The translations under genes and the position numbers were made by a program. Under the pieces are notes generated by a model. That model saw only the letters and a program-made list of their open reading frames with translations, did not search any database and was not told where the DNA came from. A stretch of DNA of 19,797 nucleotides from an uncultured Eubacteriaceae bacterium (GTDB lineage Bacteria > Bacillota > Clostridia > Eubacteriales > Eubacteriaceae), in the NCBI GenBank assembly GCA_947625175.1, contig CANQNI010000003.1, positions 1 to 19,797 on the forward strand. The letters are read 5' to 3'. Shown piece after piece: positions 6,877-13,845 of the stretch. Positions within the stretch are counted from its first letter, which is position 1. The number at the start of each line of letters is the position of its first letter.

Positions 6877-7134
6877 ATGGCTGATAGTAAAACAATTGAA
6901 GCTTTAGAAAAAGCTGTTGGCGATACTGCTTATGGACAATATATTATTGAAGATGCAAAAAAAGCAGATCCAGATGAAAAATATGGTCAAAATATAGTTG
7001 ATCGTCTACATGAAATGATTGGTGTTCTTGCTGCTTATGAAAGAATTCATAAAGCTGCTGGTCAAGACGCTAAGGCTACAACAGAAGCTGATAAAATTGC
7101 TATTGCAAAGAAAGCTTTAGCAGCTATACAGTAA
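6877..7134 (+). CDS. small helical protein of unknown function, cotranscribed with thioredoxin
   Basis: 85 residues, opening MADSKTIEALEKAV and ending in an Ala/Lys-rich helix (IAKKALAAIQ). It has no Cys, no signal peptide and no membrane segment; predicted helices cover most of it, with one acidic stretch (DAKKADPDEKYGQN). The start is well supported: AAGGAGG at about 6863-6869 stands 7 bases before the ATG, stronger than any other ribosome site in the window, which suggests high expression. It follows the CPHC thioredoxin in one unit, ending at the hairpin at 7186-7215. The gap holds a small hairpin (ACATCTCC with GGAGTTGT) but no T run. The family is not recognised, so a link to redox work rests only on context. 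Confidence 0.85.
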   Translation: MADSKTIEALEKAVGDTAYGQYIIEDAKKADPDEKYGQNIVDRLHEMIGVLAAYERIHKAAGQDAKATTEADKIAIAKKALAAIQ

Positions 7135-7185
7135 ACTGTTTTGGAGACAATTGGTCTTCTTCAATATTTAATATAAGACAACAAT

Positions 7186-7218
7186 AAAGCCGAAATTCTT
7201 TTGAATTTCGGCTTTTCT
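7186..7218. terminator. bidirectional terminator between thioredoxin operon and transglutaminase gene
   Basis: A perfect 13-bp stem (AAAGCCGAAATTC with GAATTTCGGCTTT), loop TTTT. On the plus strand the 3' arm and a following TTCTTTT give a T-rich tail. On the minus strand the tail is weaker (TTTATTG). It stands just after the stop of the minus-strand gene at 7220, so it serves both converging units. Confidence 0.9.
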
Positions 7219-7219
7219 T

Positions 7220-8350
7220 TTACTGAATTATAAAAGTAATTGATGGATTAATTCCATCATTAATATAGTTAATAGTTCCTTCAAAAAGAATAGGATCATA
7301 AGTTAATTCTGTTAATAATTGATCTACTTGAGACATATCAGCAACTTTTATTTCTAAAGTTGGTAGATTATTTGCTTTAGCTTCGATTAACTTTTGTCTA
7401 AATTGATTATAGGCATTAGAATTATTTAAATCAAAGTATAATCCTTCTTTTAAGTAATAATTAAAACTTGGAGGAGCAACTTCAGAAATTACTTCATAAG
7501 TTTGATCAAATGATCTAGTTTGTCTAATCTCATCACTGGATAAACCAAAATACTGATGTGATAAGAAATTATCAGGTTGTTCATTTCCTATGAAGCTTGG
7601 ATCATCCCAGGTAACATCTACCCAACCATATTCCCCATCGATTTGAATTAAATTCCAGGCATGAGGGCCGACATTAGCATTTCCACTAACATAAGTAGCA
7701 AAAATTCCGGCTTGGTTTAATAAATACTGATAAGCTTTGGAATAACCAGCACAAACAGAACGTTGATTCTCTACAACTGAAAGTAGGTTCTGATTATTTA
7801 CTGCATTTAGATCATAATCAGTAGTTGAAATAATATAATCATGTAAGAATCTAGCAATATCATAATTACTCATATCAGGAGTAATTTGACTTAAAATTGC
7901 GTTTTTCCAGTTTTCAACTTCTGATTGCTGAATACTAATAGTCTCTGGATCAGAAGTGTAGTTAACAATTACACTTTCAACAATATCATCATTATTTTTA
8001 TAATATTGATAATTATTTACGTAAAAATATTCTGGATGATCTTTTAAAATAAAATTAAAAATTTTATTAAATTCTTCCTCGGTTACATTATTACCAGTTA
8101 AATAAAATTCAGAATTTATATTATCTAATTCATTAATTATTCTAAGGTATGCAGCTTTTTCTTCTTCATTTAACTGCGAAAAACCACTAAGAGGATTATT
8201 TAAAATATCTCCAGTACTTTGAAACTCCCGAACTTCATCTTTAGTAATCACATTTTGATTATTTGAATACAAAAGAAGTCCAGCAATTCCTATTACAACT
8301 AGTAAAGCAAGAATAAAAAGTATTGTAAAATACTTTAAAATTTTCTTCAT
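7220..8350 (-). CDS. membrane-anchored transglutaminase-like (papain-fold) protein
   Basis: 376 residues. One N-terminal membrane helix (about 8-28) with a basic start anchors the rest outside the cell. The core is a transglutaminase-like domain at about 160-255 with a full triad: Cys200 in SVCAGYSKAYQYLL, His230 in GPHAWNLI and Asp245 in WVDVTWDD. Bacterial members more often cut or rearrange peptide bonds than cross-link proteins, so a role in surface protein or cell-wall processing is likely. The regions before and after (30-150, 270-376) match no domain I can name. Its ATG lies 8 bases after the ACT gene stop, without a visible Shine-Dalgarno, so translation may be coupled. It is probably the last gene of the glnS operon, but its job has no obvious link to the three upstream genes. 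Confidence 0.85.
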   Translation of the reverse strand: MKKILKYFTILFILALLVVIGIAGLLLYSNNQNVITKDEVREFQSTGDILNNPLSGFSQLNEEEKAAYLRIINELDNINSEFYLTGNNVTEEEFNKIFNFILKDHPEYFYVNNYQYYKNNDDIVESVIVNYTSDPETISIQQSEVENWKNAILSQITPDMSNYDIARFLHDYIISTTDYDLNAVNNQNLLSVVENQRSVCAGYSKAYQYLLNQAGIFATYVSGNANVGPHAWNLIQIDGEYGWVDVTWDDPSFIGNEQPDNFLSHQYFGLSSDEIRQTRSFDQTYEVISEVAPPSFNYYLKEGLYFDLNNSNAYNQFRQKLIEAKANNLPTLEIKVADMSQVDQLLTELTYDPILFEGTINYINDGINPSITFIIQ

Positions 8351-8358
8351 TTATCACG

Positions 8359-8799
8359 TTAACTAGTGCTTGAAGTAACTTCTTGATTAGAAATAATCGA
8401 CACTCCGATTTCTTCTAAAACCTTTTGGGATTTTTCGAGGTCTGTTGTTTTTAAAATAATTGTAGGAAGCTCTCCATGGACTGGTCGAATTATAGAATAA
8501 ATATAATTTAAATTAATTCCAGAGTTACCCAAAGCATCTAATATTTCATATAGAATTCCTATTTTATCTTCTAATTCAATAGCTAGAACATCATCAAGAC
8601 GACATAAATATCCATTTTCTTTTAATAAATATTGAGCTTTATAAACATCGTCTATGATTAAACGCAGAATACCAAAGTCATTTCCTTCTGAAACATTAAT
8701 AGCACGAATATCCAATCCGTTTTGTCTTAATATATCGGTCATTTTAATTAAATGACCTGGTTTATTTTGTAAAAAAACTGATAATTGTTTAACTAGCAT
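8359..8799 (-). CDS. tandem ACT domain protein, partner of phenylacetate-CoA ligase
   Basis: 146 residues with two ACT domains, about 5-70 (KQLSVFLQNKPGHLIKMTDI opening) and about 71-140 (AIELEDKIGILYEILDALG). ACT domains bind small ligands, mostly amino acids, and transmit this to an enzyme or act alone as sensors. Proteins of this size and layout commonly lie beside phenylacetate-CoA ligases, as here. The start overlaps the ligase stop by one base (TAATG), so production in fixed ratio is likely. The ligand cannot be read from sequence; an aromatic amino acid or its keto acid is reasonable by context. There is no fused catalytic domain, and the terminal TSSTS tail is likely disordered. Confidence 0.85.
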   Translation of the reverse strand: MLVKQLSVFLQNKPGHLIKMTDILRQNGLDIRAINVSEGNDFGILRLIIDDVYKAQYLLKENGYLCRLDDVLAIELEDKIGILYEILDALGNSGINLNYIYSIIRPVHGELPTIILKTTDLEKSQKVLEEIGVSIISNQEVTSSTS

Positions 8800-10097
8800 T
8801 ATTTTTCCCTTTTATCAATTACACGTTGTGCCTTACCTTCTGTTCGTTTAATGGCTTTTGGTTCTACTAGATTAATTTTTGGGTGAATTCCTAACATTGT
8901 ATACATATTATCCTGGACTTTTTTATGAAGTTCTTCTAAAGCATCAATAGACTCAAGAACAGAGTCATCAGTTACTTCAACATCAATCGAAATTTTATCA
9001 ATATAGTTATCATTATAAATAGTAATAAGATAATTAGTTCCGATACCTTCAGTATTATAAAGAACTTCTTCTATTTGGCTCGGGAAAACATTAACACCGC
9101 TTATTATTAACATATCATCTGTACGGCCTTGAACTTTACTCATTCTTGCAGTAGTTCTTCCACATTCACAAGGTTCATAATCAATACAAGCAATATCTTT
9201 AGTCCGGTAACGAATTACAGGCAAAGCTTGTTTGCGAAGAGGCGTTATAACTAATTCGCCATATTCCCCAGGTCCTAAAACTTTTTTCGTATCAGGATCA
9301 ATTACTTCGCACAGAAAATAATCTTCATTAATATGTTGACCGTTTAGAGCTATACATTCACCCGAGATTCCCGGACCACCACATTCACTAAGTCCATAAT
9401 TTTCTGTAGCAAACATTCCAAACTGTTCATTGAGCTTATTACGCATAGCTTCAGTACTTCCCTCACCACCGAAACAACCAACGCGTAATGATAAATCTTT
9501 TCTAGGATCTAAACCCATTTCAATTGCCGTTTCAGCTAAACGTAAGGCATAAGAAGGGGTACCAATTAAAACAGTTGCTCCAAAATCTTTCATTAGTTTA
9601 ATCTGTTTTCTGGTATTTCCACTAGACATTGGAACTACTCCAGCTCCAACTTTTTCTAAACCCTGATGAAGACCAAAAGCTCCTGTAAAAAGTCCATAAC
9701 CAAAAGAAATATGGGCTGTATCCCTATTAGTTACTCCAGCCATGGTAACTAAACGGGCAATACATTCTTTCCAATCTTCAAGATCTCTTCGAGTATATCC
9801 AACAACAGTAGGATTACCTGTTGTTCCAGAAGAAGCGTGATAACGTACAATTTCTCTTGGTTCTACTGCAAAAAGTCCAAAAGGATAATTTTTTCTTAAA
9901 TCATCTTTAGTAGTAAATGGTAGTAACTGGATATCTTCTAAAGTCTGAATATCTTTTGGCTTAATTCCTAATTTTTTAAACTGTTCTCTATAATAAGGAA
10001 TTTTCTTATAAACTCTTCTTACAGTTTTCTTTAAATTTTTTAATTGAATTTCTTCAATATCCTCTCTTGGAAGTGTTTCATTCAATGACCAAATCAT
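8799..10097 (-). CDS. phenylacetate-CoA ligase family protein
   Basis: 432 residues, the normal length of the PaaK-type subgroup of AMP-forming acyl-CoA ligases. It activates an aryl or arylacetic acid with ATP, then transfers the acyl group to CoA, in the cytoplasm. Seen: P-loop YHASSGTTGNPTVVGYT with the SSGTTG core, GCFGGEGSTEAMRNK, FATENYGLSECGGPG as the adenylate-binding motif, and RYRTKDIA near the hinge before the C-terminal lid. It lies between glnS, whose stop it overlaps by one base (TAATG, with GGAAAAA upstream), and the ACT protein. In other anaerobes this ligase and ACT pair stands near indolepyruvate ferredoxin oxidoreductase genes, which make aryl-CoA from aromatic amino acids. 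That enzyme is not in the window, so the substrate remains inference. Confidence 0.9.
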   Translation of the reverse strand: MIWSLNETLPREDIEEIQLKNLKKTVRRVYKKIPYYREQFKKLGIKPKDIQTLEDIQLLPFTTKDDLRKNYPFGLFAVEPREIVRYHASSGTTGNPTVVGYTRRDLEDWKECIARLVTMAGVTNRDTAHISFGYGLFTGAFGLHQGLEKVGAGVVPMSSGNTRKQIKLMKDFGATVLIGTPSYALRLAETAIEMGLDPRKDLSLRVGCFGGEGSTEAMRNKLNEQFGMFATENYGLSECGGPGISGECIALNGQHINEDYFLCEVIDPDTKKVLGPGEYGELVITPLRKQALPVIRYRTKDIACIDYEPCECGRTTARMSKVQGRTDDMLIISGVNVFPSQIEEVLYNTEGIGTNYLITIYNDNYIDKISIDVEVTDDSVLESIDALEELHKKVQDNMYTMLGIHPKINLVEPKAIKRTEGKAQRVIDKREK

Positions 10098-11776
10098 TAT
10101 TTTTCCTTTTTAGGCGGTCTCCAACCACTTTTTAATTCAACAATTCTATTAAACACTGGTTCATTTTCTTGAGATTCTTTTGAATCATAATTAAAATAAC
10201 CATTTCGAATAAACTGAACCTTTTCATCAGGTTTTACTGTCTTTATTTCTGGTTCAGCAAGTGCTGTAACTGTTATTTTAGAATTCTTATTAATACTATT
10301 TAAAAAATTCTCTGAGTCAAAAGTATCATCTTTAATTAAATCGTCTAACAGATTTACTTTTATCGGAATAGCTTCATTCGCATCAACCCAGTGAATAGTT
10401 CCTTTTACTTTTCGCCCTTTGAATCCAGATCCAGATTTAGTTTCCGGATCGTAAGTGCATTTTATTTCAATAACTTCCCCATTTTCATCTTGAATTACAT
10501 CTGTGCATTTAACAAAATAGGCACCTCTGAGTCTTACTTCATTTCCAGGGAATAATCTAAAAAATTTTTTTGGAGGCTCTAACATAAAATCGGATTTTTC
10601 AATGTAAATATTTTTTGAAAAAGGCATTTTATGTTTTCCCATTTCAGGGTTATCCATATTGGTTTCAATTTCTAACAATTCAGTTTGACCTTCTGGATAG
10701 TTAGTTATTTCAACTTTTAATGGATTAAGGACAACATTTAATCTTTTGGTTTTATCTTTTAAATCATCACGTACAAAATGCTCTAACATTTGTTTATCAA
10801 CAGTAGAATTTGACTTTGAAATTCCAATTTCTTCACAAAACTTCTGTAGAGCTTCAGGAGTATAGCCTCTTCTTCTTAAACCTGATATGGTAGCAAGCCT
10901 TGGATCATCCCAGCCATCTACTATTCCTTCATCTACTAACTGTTTAATAAAACGTTTTCCAATAATAGTATTATTTAAATCTAGTTTGGCGAATTCTATT
11001 TGTACTGGAGGCTTTTCTTTAAAATCATCAATATTCGCTAAAACCCAATCGTATAGAGGTCGATGATCTTCAAATTCTAAAGTACATAAAGAATGAGTAA
11101 CACCTTCAATGGCATCTTCAAGTGGATGAGCATAATCATACATTGGATAAATATGGTAATTTTCTTTAGTATGATGATGCTTCATATCTAAGATACGATA
11201 AATAACCGGATCTCTTAAATTCATATTTGGACTAGCCATATCAATTTTAGCCCTTAAAACTTTTTCCCCTGGTTTAAATTCACCTTCAATCATCTTTTCA
11301 AAAAGTTGCCTATTTTCTTCGGGTGTTCTATCCCTATAGGGACTTTCTTTTCCAGGTTCTTTTAAGGTTCCCCTATTTTCTCTTATCTCTTCAGTACTTT
11401 GATCATCAACATAAGCTAACCCTTTATTAATCAACTCTTTTGCATATTCAATCATTTGCGGAAAATAACTTGATCCATAATAAGGTTTATCTGAGGGTGA
11501 AACTCCAAGCCAATCTAAATCGCTAATTATTGAATCAACATAATCTTTATCTTCTTTACTAGGATTTGTATCATCAAAACGTAGATTAAATTTTCCACCA
11601 AATAACTTCGCAATATTATAATTTAATAAAGCTGCTTTTACATGACCAATATGTAAATAGCCATTTGGTTCTGGTGGAAACCTTGTTATTATTTCCTCTG
11701 GTTTATACTTTTTTTCTTCTATATCTTTATCGATTATATTTAAAATAAAATTACTATTTTTTCTTGTTTCGTCCAT
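10097..11776 (-). CDS. glnS: glutaminyl-tRNA synthetase
   Basis: 559 residues, the usual bacterial length. It charges tRNA-Gln directly with glutamine. The class I signature is seen at the N-terminus: [20 protein letters not shown] with HIGH, then [18 protein letters not shown]. The second motif, VMSKR in E. coli, reads IIGKR here (KMSKS equivalent, catalytic Lys kept). It is followed by a long matching stretch, including [20 protein letters not shown]. The C-terminal beta-barrel anticodon domain covers about 350-559. Many Bacillota lack this enzyme and make Gln-tRNA through Glu-tRNA and GatCAB, so presence of glnS is a variable trait. It leads a four-gene operon with a promoter at 11806-11834. 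The start has no strong Shine-Dalgarno; ATG 11776 matches the family's N-terminal position. Confidence 0.95.
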   Translation of the reverse strand: MDETRKNSNFILNIIDKDIEEKKYKPEEIITRFPPEPNGYLHIGHVKAALLNYNIAKLFGGKFNLRFDDTNPSKEDKDYVDSIISDLDWLGVSPSDKPYYGSSYFPQMIEYAKELINKGLAYVDDQSTEEIRENRGTLKEPGKESPYRDRTPEENRQLFEKMIEGEFKPGEKVLRAKIDMASPNMNLRDPVIYRILDMKHHHTKENYHIYPMYDYAHPLEDAIEGVTHSLCTLEFEDHRPLYDWVLANIDDFKEKPPVQIEFAKLDLNNTIIGKRFIKQLVDEGIVDGWDDPRLATISGLRRRGYTPEALQKFCEEIGISKSNSTVDKQMLEHFVRDDLKDKTKRLNVVLNPLKVEITNYPEGQTELLEIETNMDNPEMGKHKMPFSKNIYIEKSDFMLEPPKKFFRLFPGNEVRLRGAYFVKCTDVIQDENGEVIEIKCTYDPETKSGSGFKGRKVKGTIHWVDANEAIPIKVNLLDDLIKDDTFDSENFLNSINKNSKITVTALAEPEIKTVKPDEKVQFIRNGYFNYDSKESQENEPVFNRIVELKSGWRPPKKEK

Positions 11777-11805
11777 ATTGTTGTCTTTTTTGGATTATCT
11801 AAAAA

Positions 11806-11834
11806 ATTATAACATTATTTAATAGTTATATCAT
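11806..11834 (-). promoter_or_regulatory. putative promoter of the glnS operon
   Basis: Minus strand ATGATA (11834-11829, four of six matches), 17-bp spacer, perfect TATAAT (11811-11806). The mRNA would start about 25 bases before the glnS ATG. No T-box or other leader structure fits between them. Confidence 0.55.
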
Positions 11835-11881
11835 TGAAAAAAGTATTTAAATAATAGATTAAGAATTCTAATTTAATTGAG

Positions 11882-11915
11882 AAAAAAGAAAAGACGGAAA
11901 TCTTTTTTCCGTCTT
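11882..11915 (-). terminator. terminator of the ChW-M23 peptidase gene
   Basis: Minus strand 10-bp stem (AAGACGGAAA with TTTCCGTCTT), loop AAAGA, then TTCTTTTTTC. It separates the peptidase gene from glnS. Confidence 0.9.
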
Positions 11916-11926
11916 AAATTTGTATT

Positions 11927-13402
11927 TTAGAAGAAGTTTATCGGATTTGTCCAATTATTATTAATTAAAACACCTAAATGTAAATGAGGTCCTGTTGAAT
12001 TACCGGTTGAACCAACAAACCCAATTGTTTGTCCCTGTAATACCCTTGCTCCAACTGTTGTTCCAATAGCTGACATATGAGCATAATAAACTTTTTCACC
12101 AGTATCATTAACAACTACAGCACAAATTCCATAACCATAGTACCAGCCGGCTACAATAACAGTACCTGACTTGCAGGCCTGAATTGGAGTTCCTTGTGGA
12201 ACACCAATATCTATTCCATCGTGGATACCTTCGGCTCTGTATCCAAAACCAGATGTTATTCTTTCAGGACCATATCCATTAAGTGGCCAATACCAAAATT
12301 GTGGGTTTTCAAGTTGTTTAAATGAATCACCGTAGGGGGCTGGTGCCGGACTTCCTTTAGGGAGAATCAGCATATGAATAGCTTCAATAGCTTTTCCACC
12401 ACCATTGGTTCCAGCTATCTGGCCATCACTGGCCCAACCTAGCCAACCAACATCCTGAACGCTTACCTGGTAATATAGATCATAGGAATAATCATCCAGT
12501 CCCTTTAGGGCAATGGCTACCGCTTCCAGTGGCTGTCCACCACAGGTGGCCTGTTCGCCGTCGCGGAAGGTCTGGTCTAACCAACCTACATTACTAAAGT
12601 AACCTTTATATTCAATGCTTGAATCGTGTTCTTTGTTTGGTGTGTTAACAGCTAAACCTAAAACCGGAAGATTAAGTCCAACTGTTCCACTGTCTGCTCC
12701 GTTATTTACGACATCCATCCATCCGTTGTTAACAAAGGTGGTATAGGAAATAATCCCTTCATTGGAAAGCGTACTTGGATCAACATAGGTTTTGGCTGTT
12801 GATCCCGGGGCAGGGCTTCCTTTTTTTACTAATTCTATTTCAATGGCTTCAGCTTTCGTATCCAGTCCAAGGGTTCCAGCTACTTCCCCGTTCTTGGCCC
12901 AGTCAAACCAGCCATAGTAAGCAGAATGAACCCGGTAATAAACATCGTAAGTCTGAGCGATCTGTCCGCTTAAATTAATACAAGCTGCCTGTGCTTGCAG
13001 ACCTGAGCCTGTGGTTCCTGCAACCTGTCCGTCGCTAACAACCGGGGTCCAACCAACATTCTGGCAGTGAAGCGTATATTCAATACTTCCTGTATTCATG
13101 TTGTAGTCATTTTCCAGTTGAATCTTTAAGGCTTCCAGACTTAAATCCATTCCTGTAGTTCCAGCTAACTGACCATCTTGAACTGAATTTTGCCAACCGA
13201 TGTTTTGAACATGAGCTGTATAATCAATGTCTGTGGTAGCCATAGCTTGCATTAATCTGTCTTCGGCATTCAGCTCCTGTGCATTAACATCACTAACTCC
13301 AGGAGTACTGTTTGCTTCTGCTGATATTCCAGTAAGAGCACTCAGTGTTATTATGAGTGTTAAAATAACTACGGTATTCAACTTCTTGAAAAACCGTTCC
13401 AT
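11927..13402 (-). CDS. secreted six-ChW repeat protein with C-terminal M23 (LytM) peptidase
   Basis: 491 residues from ATG 13402, chosen because AAAGGAG lies 5-6 bases before it; an ATG seven codons earlier has no such site. A signal peptide covers about 1-30 (MERFFKKLN, hydrophobic core, ISAEA). Six ChW repeats (about 59-349) follow, each with a Tyr-rich strand, a GW core, a DG/NG turn and a (A/S)GT-(T/N/V)G motif. Pro-rich linkers (KGSPAPGST) end repeats 3 and 6. The M23 domain (about 375-491) has all metal and catalytic residues: H394 and D398 in HDGIDIG, H442 in AHMSA, H473 and H475 in GPHLHLG. Such peptidases cut peptidoglycan cross-bridges; ChW repeats are thought to bind wall or outside ligands. 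A likely use is wall remodelling or attack on other cells. Its repeat part is more GC-rich than surroundings. Confidence 0.9.
   Translation of the reverse strand: MERFFKKLNTVVILTLIITLSALTGISAEANSTPGVSDVNAQELNAEDRLMQAMATTDIDYTAHVQNIGWQNSVQDGQLAGTTGMDLSLEALKIQLENDYNMNTGSIEYTLHCQNVGWTPVVSDGQVAGTTGSGLQAQAACINLSGQIAQTYDVYYRVHSAYYGWFDWAKNGEVAGTLGLDTKAEAIEIELVKKGSPAPGSTAKTYVDPSTLSNEGIISYTTFVNNGWMDVVNNGADSGTVGLNLPVLGLAVNTPNKEHDSSIEYKGYFSNVGWLDQTFRDGEQATCGGQPLEAVAIALKGLDDYSYDLYYQVSVQDVGWLGWASDGQIAGTNGGGKAIEAIHMLILPKGSPAPAPYGDSFKQLENPQFWYWPLNGYGPERITSGFGYRAEGIHDGIDIGVPQGTPIQACKSGTVIVAGWYYGYGICAVVVNDTGEKVYYAHMSAIGTTVGARVLQGQTIGFVGSTGNSTGPHLHLGVLINNNWTNPINFF
12356..13228 (-). repeat. six ChW repeats in the M23 peptidase gene, two triplets
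   Basis: The six units fall into three types in the order A-B-C, A-B-C. Type B opens SIEY, type C opens YDVYY or YDLYY and is followed by KGSPAP, type A opens DYTAH or SYTTF. Spacing between units is about 45-50 residues. The second A unit lacks one position before GW. This pattern suggests duplication of a three-repeat block rather than of single repeats. Confidence 0.8.
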
Positions 13403-13845
13403 AAAATCTCCTTTCATCTCCATTTGAAATAGGTGAAAATTTATACTTGTAAATTTTTCTACTTAATTTTAACATAACTCTTGTTACAATTTGGATATAA
13501 TTAACCATAAAAAAACGAATTATAATTATATCTATTAAAATCATCAGTTAAATTATAAGAATAATAGGAATTATTTTATTAATTGCTCAATTTTATTAAG
13601 ATTTATTAAAGTTTATGTTTAAAAGCGGAAAAAAAGGGGTAATATTTATGAATTTTGGCTTTCTCTGTAAATGTAAACGTAATATTAGAAGATTCTCTGA
13701 TAATTGAATAAAAAATCAATGGTTCTAAATTAAAATTATTAAATCAGGTTTTAAGATTAGAAATTTTTATATTCAATTTCTCTTTTAATTATATCCATAA
13801 TTTTAAATTTGAAAATAAATAAGCCGCTAAAATAGCGACTTAAAT
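13403..13845 (-). other. AT-rich intergenic region between the two ChW genes
   Basis: No convincing gene. The peptidase gene's own promoter should lie here, but I find no clear -35/-10 pair at standard spacing. On the plus strand there is a 19-codon open frame at 13648-13707 (MNFGFLCKCKRN start) with AAAAAGGGG 8 bases before its ATG; this may be chance. A terminator of the second ChW gene sits at 13811-13842. Confidence 0.5.
13811..13842 (-). terminator. terminator of the second ChW gene
   Basis: Minus strand 10-bp stem (TAAGTCGCTA with TAGCGGCTTA, one T-G pair), loop TTT, followed by TTTATTTTC, beginning 3 bases after the stop codon. Confidence 0.8.

Noticed and set aside
12775..13427. Open frames on the plus strand opposite the ChW-M23 gene (12775-12978, 13227-13427)
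   Set aside because: They lie antisense to a well-supported gene, have no ribosome site and no protein-like sequence; products of the GC-rich repeat DNA.
13293..13544. A minus-strand open frame overlapping the signal-peptide end of the peptidase gene
   Set aside because: Wrong frame to the supported start at 13402, no ribosome site, and composition is not protein-like.
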